This document shows positions 57,490 through 64,000 of a DNA stretch of 64,000 nucleotides, piece by piece. The stretch is from Oryzias latipes (taxonomy: Eukaryota; Chordata; Actinopteri; Beloniformes; Adrianichthyidae), in contig NC_019878.2 in NCBI RefSeq assembly GCF_002234675.1, positions 3,784,688 through 3,848,687 of the forward strand, written 5' to 3'. A program made the translations under genes and the position numbers. Numbering within the stretch: position 1 is the first letter of the stretch; each line of letters opens with the position of its first letter. The notes under the pieces are model-generated. The model ran no database searches. It saw only the letters and a program-made list of their open reading frames with translations, and had not been told where the DNA came from.

Positions 57490-57542
57490 CAGGCGCGCTT
57501 CCGCATACCTCACAAGAGTTGAAAGCTGAAGTGTGACAGAAG
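57490..57542 (+). other. fars2: Possible non-coding first exon of fars2
   Basis: GCGCGCTTCCGCATACCTCA leads to ...GTGTGACAGAAG|GTGAGTTAG, a textbook donor (57543). It is placed and oriented where mitochondrial phenylalanyl-tRNA synthetase (fars2) would begin by synteny. No fars2 coding motif was found up to 64000, so the coding exons would lie further on. Transcript evidence is absent here. Confidence 0.3.
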
Positions 57543-58024
57543 GTGAGTTAGCATTGCTAATTTTAACCTCTAAAATATATTACTTATATAATAAGAAGAC
57601 CTTTTCTAAGGTGTCGGTACAAAATTCGATATTATAGTGCAGGAATAAGAATCATTAATTGTGAAAATGTGTTGCTTGTCGGGTTTAAAAAGCTCCTTTT
57701 GTATTTGTGAGGTTCTGCAGCAGATCATACTTGACAACAGGCAGCTTCAGCTGTTGTCAGGTGTGTGTTTATGTGTGGGTGTGCACGCGCGAACGTGGGT
57801 CTTTTTTTAGGTCAGGGATTCTTTAACAGGAAGTGTGTGACCGCACAGAGTCCTGCTCTGGACCCTCCCTGTATGACCCTCTTGATCAGGACTGTCAATC
57901 TTTGGTCATTTGTTTATGTTTGGTAGTTTTATAAATACAACACAGCTAATAAGTCAGGGATATTATCATTTACATTCGGTTTCTCCTTTTTGGTTTGAAT
58001 TTGAATGAAGTACGATAAAGTTAC
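57543..58024. other. Presumed fars2 intron 1, proximal
   Basis: Nothing recognised. Confidence 0.4.
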
Positions 58025-58310
58025 CTTTATTCATTCATCTTCTAAACCCGTTTTGCCCCTTTTGGGGTCACATGGCTGCCAGAGCCTTTCCCGGCCACTC
58101 GTGGGCGAAGGCAGGGGACACCCTGGACAGGTTGCCAGGGCCACAAATCACACACCATGCACACTCACATTCACACCTAGAGACATTTTAGAGAAGCTAA
58201 TGTACCTATGAAGCATGTTTTTGGGTTTTTGGACTGTTGGAGGAAGCTGGAGTCCCCGGAGAAAACCCACACACGCACACACAGGGAGAACATGCAAACT
58301 CCACACTAAG
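58025..58310 (-). repeat. SINE body, antisense
   Basis: On the minus strand: GGAGTTTGCATGTTCTCCC, TGTGTGCGTGTGTGGGTTTT, GGACTCCAGCTTCCTCC, then CCTGGCAACCTGTCCAGGG and a TTTAGAAGATGAATGAAT end. This is the common fish SINE body without its tRNA head. Confidence 0.7.
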
Positions 58311-58429
58311 TCCCCTTTAATATTACTAATAATGAATGAGATGAAACATCATTTTCATTAGTTTGATATTTATAACCCCAAAATTAAGCCAATAAAAAAG
58401 TATTAAATGGTGGGTATTTCCACCATTTG

Positions 58430-58800
58430 CCACTAGGGGTGTGACTATGGAGAGAAATTAGACTCAGTCGGATTTGTGCGTGCGTAATTCTTGATTTGTG
58501 CGTAAATTAGGATTTGTGTATGCATATTCTTGCTTTGTGCGTGCGTAAATTAGGATTTGTGCATAAATTTGGATTTGTGCGTGATTTGTTACTCACATAA
58601 CACGTTTTGTGTATAAGTTAAAAAAATATAAAATGAAAAAAATACAAAATGCAATTTACGTATGCACAAAATAAGATTACAACAGCTTGAAACTACTTAC
58701 ACACACACATCTTTAAAAAAACACGCACGAATCCCTTGTTACGCACACACAAAGCCAAAGTTACGCACGGATCTACCGTGAGACTGTTTTCACGTCTCAC
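58430..58800. repeat. GATTTGTGCGTAAATTAG tandem/inverted repeat
   Basis: At least six imperfect copies of GGATTTGTGCGTR(CGTA)AATT occur at about 58479-58590. Reverse-complement versions (ACACGCACGAATCC, TTACGCACACACAAAGCC, TTACGCACGGATC) occur at about 58715-58775. The arms could fold back on each other. Class unknown; no coding region. Confidence 0.6.
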
Positions 58801-58862
58801 AAATTCGTCCGTAAGTGCTGCGTTTAAATACCAGTGGAATGCTCGGTCATTAGAATTTTCCG

Positions 58863-59011
58863 ATCAGCCTTCCCTTCCCAAACACACCTGCCTTTGATGA
58901 CTGTCAGGCTTCTGCAGAGCCTGATGATGAGCTTAATCAGGTGTGCATAAGCAGAGCAACATGGAAAACATGCAGGACAGTGTGACTCATGGACCAGGGT
59001 TGGGAAACACT
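58863..59011. repeat. hAT-like MITE remnant with CCAACCCTGGTCC end
   Basis: The right end GGACCAGGGTTGGGAAACACTG is the same terminal motif as in 32226-32879. The body includes CACACCTGCCTTTGATGACTG and GCTTAATCAGGTGTGC. The left terminus is degraded. Confidence 0.5.
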
Positions 59012-59185
59012 GATGTAGTGGTGGGGTACTGTCATCCATTCTCTGTTTCAGCTGGTTCCAGACATCCTCTATGGGGTTCAGGTCAGGGGTCATTGATGGC
59101 CATACCATACGACACACTCCTGCTTACTGAAGTCCAGCTGTGACAATTCTAGCACCATGTGGTGGAGTCTTCTCATCCATGAACA
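59012..59185 (-). pseudogene. Tc1/mariner transposase C-terminal relic
   Basis: Minus-strand pieces read FMDEKTPPHGARIVTAGLQ, a stop, then MVWPSMTPDLNPIEDVWNQL followed by KQRMDD. The second catalytic Asp region and the final Glu region of a DD34E transposase (PDLNPIE) are preserved across a frameshift. The hAT-like MITE remnant cuts it off. Confidence 0.75.
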
Positions 59186-60902
59186 GAAAGTTGGGGGATG
59201 ATAATGTTTCTGTAATGTCCCTGAAGTCTAGGTCATTGTCCAGGTCACATGGTTTTGTGCAAACCTTCACGGTGGTGTCTTGGTGTCAGTGGAGTCCCCT
59301 GCAACAGTCGTCTATCATTCCAGTAAAAGTGGTGGAGTTGGTTAGTCTGGAAACCCTGGTACCCCTCACATCTGGTAAACGGCCTGCAGCTGTGTGGTAT
59401 TTACAAAACTATGTCTGAAGTCAGAAGTCCTTAGGTTCTGGTCATGGTTGTGGTCTGTCAATGACGGGGCTCCACTCCTGTCTGTCACAAACTCTGACAG
59501 TAGTTCAGAGTGAAAATCTGCTGAAGACACTTTGAGATTCACCAAGTTCACCTGCAACAGCTGACTTTCTCCTACCAGCCTGAAGGTGCTGTGGACAGGC
59601 AGTGCTGCTCAGACATTGAGTGACATCGTGTTTATAGCTGTTTGAATGATGAACCTGAAATCATTTACTGACTAAATCAGCTTTTTATACCTACAGAATG
59701 TTGACATTGATGCCTCATTGAAAATACTTTTCTTTCAGATACTTTTTTTGGCTTTCGCTCCAGTAAGTGACACATACTGTACACATGAGACCATGATATG
59801 GAAAACACTAAATGAGTTGTGTCTATAATCACCCCAATACAATTACCGCCCTATCCCCAATATCCCTAACTTATTGAGTAGTGTACTTCTTAAGGAAAAC
59901 TTAAATAGGATAAAAGAATATTGTAAACCACATTTCATGCTGTTTTTCTTTTTGGATTAGTGTTTGATACTTGACTTTAGGGCTGGAAAGACTCCTATTG
60001 GGGTCCTGTTGACTCATTTCATTAGTTCTGCCTTTAGTTTTATCAAGTTGGGAGGAAATAGCTCCTCCCACATGTCCAAATATGGTTGTTTCTGTCTTTT
60101 CAAGCATTAGCATTAAAATAAATTCTTCGTTTTGTGACATCATTGTGGCCGCGCTCGGTCTTCTGCAGAGTCTTTTAGAAGTATTTCTGCGCATTTGTGT
60201 GCATGTGTGTTTGGACAGTATGCTCCTCTGCAGTGGATGTCTAAAAGGTCAGATGCACATCCTGATTGTTTATATCTGGCTGTGTCTGAGTGTAAAGGTC
60301 AGCAGCGGTGTGGGTTTATGTGCAGTTCTCAATTTGTGTGTTACTATGCAGGAAAAGGTAACAAATGGAGCCATCAAAGCCGTTATTGAGGCTGACATCT
60401 TAGTGGAGCCACCCACACGTCTCGCCAAAGAGTTTGCATGTCTATGCTTTAGTTAGGAAATTAGCCTGCAGAGTGTAGCAACTAACGAGCAGCTCCTTGT
60501 AGTATGAGATCGTTCCTCGACTGAAATGTAGAGCAGGAGGCTGAAAACATTCACACTGACAGGACAGCTAAACTTGTTAGCTGCTTTAGCTTAAGGCTAC
60601 AGGAGATTGTGTCTCCTTTTTGTATGCAGTAGTTTAGGTGTGTGCAGTAATTTTTCAATAGATGAGTTCACAACCGCATTGAATTCTGGGAGATGTTGTA
60701 AACGCGAAGATGGAACAATTGCAGTAGCCAAAGTAGCCAAGAGCTTGTTCTGGGGCCATTGCTTTGTTTTTCAAAGCTACAAATGACCCCACCTTCTTGT
60801 AGAAGGGATAGGAAAGGATTGCAGTGTCCATTTATAATAGATGAACATCTTTGCAAATATTTGCAACTAAAAACACAAAAAAAGCGATTTTGTACTAGGC
60901 TG
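59186..60902. other. Presumed fars2 intron 1; no gene recognised
   Basis: Non-coding DNA without recognised repeats. The frame at 60082-60456 has no family resemblance. Confidence 0.4.
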
Positions 60903-61245
60903 GGCGGCCGTGGTGCAGAGATGGAGCGGGCGACCGCTGATCAAAAGATTGCAGGTTCGGTTCCCGCTCTGTGTGCCCACATGTAAAAGCAAGAGGGAGA
61001 TAATATTGTGGTTAAAAGTTGCCACCATTGGAGTTGCCATCAGTGTATTAATTCAGTTCAATTCAATTTTATTTATACTGCAAATTCACAACAACAGTCG
61101 TCTCAATGGGCTTCGTACCGGTAATTGTAAGGTAAACAAACATTGCAGACCCTTAATGTGTGTGTGAATGGGACTGTGACTGAAAAGCACTATGGTCCTT
61201 TAAGGAAGGTAGTAAAGTGCTATATAGGTATACGTCATTTTATTG
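60903..61245 (+). repeat. tRNA-derived SINE interrupted by an L2-type tail
   Basis: The head GGCGGCCGTGGTGCAGAGATGG (A box) and GATTGCAGGTTCGGTTCCC (B box) are present. The body is broken at about 61050-61140 by TTCAATTCAATTTTATTTAT...CAATGGGCTTCGTACCGGTA, an antisense copy of the repeat at 12500-12765. It resumes with GTGAATGGGACTGTGACTG and AAAGTGCTATATAGGTATAC. Confidence 0.75.
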
Positions 61246-62810
61246 AAAAACAGACTGATCAGTGACACTGTCAGCGAGCAAGATTGACATTTACAGTCAA
61301 TCGAGTTTCAATGACTTTAAAGTATTTTAATACTTTTGTAACCGTCTGAGTGAATTCTGGTAGTATTTATAATAGAATACTACTCCATCCCAGATTCTAG
61401 TCTCAGTCAACACTAATTCTAGTAGGTGTCTTCCTTGGTCGGGATGACCATTATCTTATGGCTAAGCTTTGGCTTAGTGGTTGCCATGTTTGCTGCCTTA
61501 TGAGCCCTAAACCTTTGACCCTGCACATGCGCGCGCAGTCACAGACGTGAAGAAGTCTGTACTTTCAGGAAAAGCTGATGTTTAGTTGCCTTTTGGCTCA
61601 ATCTGGTATATCAATGTCTAAATGTTTATTTATTTATTTTTTTGCACAATCACTAAAGATAATGAACCTTGACACAGCATTTCAGGAAACCATTATCAGT
61701 GCAACAGACCTGCGGGTGGAAGTGTGATGATGTGAGGTGCCGTTTGTTCTGTGCCAGACTACGTGTAACCCTGGAGTACATCTCTCCAGTTCCATCCTCG
61801 GGCACAGAACGTTGCTGAGGTGTGGCTCTTTATTGCACCCTTCACTTGAGAATTTGTGCTGAGAGAGGGAAATGCTACAGAGAATGTTATGATGGCATTG
61901 TCTAACAATACATCCTGACACATACTTCACAATTCTTAGTATTGATAAATTTAGGGTATGCAACCATTGCCCAAGAAAAATCAATGTTTAAAATTCAGTC
62001 TGATATTTGCTTTTACATTTGTGTAACATTTGCTTTAGGAAATTTCTTTTCAAGTGTGACTTAGATCAGGAAAGTGTGATTTAAGTGTGGTCTAAACTCT
62101 GTTCTGGCAATCAGACTGTGGGGACAGTCTGGATCCTTTCCTACTGTCCTCCACGGTTCCACACAAGGTCCAACGATGTTTAGGACTTTCTAAACAATCT
62201 AGAAATACACTACAGGAAGTTTTCTAGATTTGTCTGTCTGCTGATGATATTTTTGTCTACATAATTTGTTCCTATCCACACTGTTTTATTTTCATGACAA
62301 ACCAGCTTGAGTTTTGTTCAGATCTGTTTAGATCTACACCTGGTTCTGAGCTTTTAGTTAAACGGAAAATCTCATCTTCAGCAAGAAACCCCCCCCCCAA
62401 AAAAATGTCCTTTCCCTTGTTTTTTTGATTTCTCACTTTCATTCAAACACATCAGAGGTTTACTTGTAAAGTAAATCATATAAGCTTTTTTTCCCTTTTT
62501 GTTTTAATAACTTTTCACATCTAAAAATGGCTTCTGGTCAAATTGACAGTCATTCTATTTATAGACAGTTGAGCATCTTCAAATTCTGCTTCTGTTTCTC
62601 GCCACAACACTGCAGCTCATGCTTGTCATTTAAACGACTTGGTTCATGTTTATTTACAATATCATTATAGTATCAGAACACCACCACACCCCTGCAAAGT
62701 GTTTCCTATTCAGAGTAGCTTTCAGACTTTGTTGTGATAGCTGCTTTCCTCTCCTGGCTTCCAAAGCTTTGGTCAGGTATCTGCTGCTGGTCATTGACAT
62801 CACTTGTGTG
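61246..62810. other. Presumed fars2 intron 1; no gene recognised
   Basis: AT-rich DNA with a short C run near 62391. Open frames match nothing known. Confidence 0.4.
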
Positions 62811-63050
62811 GGGCGGCTGTGGTCCAGTCACCTCTGATCAGAAGATTGCAGCTTCGGTTCCCGGCTTGCCCACCAATTAGATGAAGTGTCTTTGGGCATG
62901 ACATGTTGCTCCTGGTGGTTATAGGTGGGCGTCAGTGCATGAGCGTGTGTGTATGCGTAGGTGAGTGAGACTGTGACTGTAAAGTGCTTTGAACCTTATT
63001 AGGAGGCAGCAAGCGCTGTAAAAGTACACACCATTACCATTTTCTTGACA
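62811..63050 (+). repeat. tRNA-derived SINE, near full length
   Basis: The head GGGGCGGCTGTGGTCCAGTC and GATTGCAGCTTCGGTTCCC is followed by GTGTCTTTGGGCATGACATG, GTGGTTATAGGTGGGCGTCA, GTGAGACTGTGACTGTAAAG and a terminal TACACACCATTACCATTTT. It is the best-preserved of the three plus copies. Confidence 0.8.
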
Positions 63051-64000
63051 TGACTTCAAAAGTTCTTTTGACTTTTAAGTTTTGAGAAGGTGTGATTGTT
63101 GCATGTAAACGTATGTTTGTCATGAATGATGGCGTTTCTTGCTTCTGTTTGCTCTGACTCAGATCGTCATTGTAAAGGAGTGCAGAATAATTTAAAGTTT
63201 CTTCCACAGTTAAGGCTCAATGCTGGAGGAGCTTCTAGAAGCTCCTGTCTTTCCACCCGTGTGGAGCAGGAACTGGAGCGGGTTTGTTGTTTGATTGGGT
63301 CTCCTGCTCGTCGTAGGGCTTCTCAGAGTTGGAGAAGCTGATGAGCTCCTTTGATCTGTTACTCGGCTGATTTTCCATTCGATTCCGGCTGTGAGCCGCA
63401 GAATGAGTTTTCCTCTTCGTCTTATGTCTGCCTGGCCGATCAAGGACGCCGCTCTTCCTCCCATCGATTGCTTCCTCCCACATTCACACACCTGTGAAAG
63501 AATCGGCCCTTTTGCCCCAAAGCCGATCGCTGTGATCCATCGTTCGTCCGTTCTCCATCCAGCCACCTGCTCTGCAGATCGACTGGGTTGCTGCATGTGA
63601 GGAAACAGGTTTGTCCGTGAAAGCATCAGCCAAAAGCAGTCGCACCAACACCACAGGAGCAAAACACCGCCGTGTCTCTGTGACATTTGCACAGAGCTCT
63701 GAATAAAACATAAGCTGCTGGCGATCCACGGAAACGTCTCTGAATGTCGCAGGCGGTTTTTCTGGGTCAATATTTGATGGCCCTGACCTGCACGCCATGC
63801 GGCTTTTCCTGCCGCCTGTTTGCGTGCAGAATGTCACACTCGGGCAGAGCTGCAGCGGGCCGCCGTGCACAAACCTGACCTCGCCTTTTAATTGGCAGAG
63901 AAATGTAAATGTGCTGGAGATGAGGCAGATTTTTCACGGAGAGCTGAGGGCCTGGACAGAGTCCAGAAAAGCCTGCAGCAGCTGGAGCTGGGGGGGGGGG
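63051..64000. other. Window end; no gene recognised
   Basis: Long frames on both strands (for example minus 63210-63770) come from GC-balanced non-coding DNA and resemble no known protein. In particular none matches fars2. The window ends in a run of ten G. Confidence 0.45.

Noticed and set aside
60903..60975. Possible tRNA gene (A and B boxes present)
   Set aside because: The region does not fold as a full tRNA and continues into a SINE body shared with other copies.
63210..63770. 186-codon minus frame near the window end, tested as fars2 or another gene
   Set aside because: No synthetase motifs, wrong strand for fars2 and no splice context.

Overview
The window is vertebrate nuclear DNA, almost certainly from a teleost fish: three recognisable vertebrate genes with introns, tRNA-derived fish SINEs, Tc1, hAT and PIF/Harbinger transposons, and L2-type and R4/Dong-type LINE relics. 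A ricefish (medaka, Oryzias) is my best guess from the look of the short inverted-repeat elements whose ends read CCCTTGTGCTATC, but I could not check it.

Genes. (1) ppp1r3g, plus strand, 3150-3950, one exon: a glycogen-targeting subunit of protein phosphatase 1 with the RVxF motif and a CBM21 domain. (2) lyrm4 (ISD11), minus strand, three short coding exons at 57186-57271, 46460-46580 and 15751-15798. Together they encode 84 residues across about 41.5 kb, with clean splice sites and phases. (3) fars2 is expected head-to-head with lyrm4 on the plus strand. Only a possible non-coding first exon (about 57490-57542, with a consensus donor) can be suggested, and no fars2 coding exon is visible up to 64000. 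The order and orientation ppp1r3g(+) lyrm4(-) [fars2(+)] is the same as at human 6p25, which supports all three calls. The genes share no operon-like regulation: ppp1r3g acts in glycogen metabolism, lyrm4 in mitochondrial Fe-S cluster assembly, and fars2 in mitochondrial tRNA charging.

Layout. 1-2500: repeats, including a hAT nested in a MITE and a hAT transposase relic. 3091-4704: ppp1r3g with promoter and poly(A) signal. 4721-15204: repeat-rich intergenic DNA with a 1.9-kb retroposed, poly(A)-tailed element inside a second MITE copy, then a 53-bp minisatellite just beyond the 3' end of lyrm4. 15250-57277: lyrm4, whose introns carry an L2 LINE relic, a long-inverted-repeat element, several hAT elements, a PIF/Harbinger MITE, a Tc1 copy split by another element, and an R4/Dong-like LINE split by a hAT. 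57278-64000: shared promoter region and presumed fars2 intron 1, with SINEs, a tandem/inverted repeat and a Tc1 relic.

No unprecedented gene system was found. The most informative signals are the nested insertions with readable target-site duplications, which give relative ages and family assignments, and several repeat families I cannot name.
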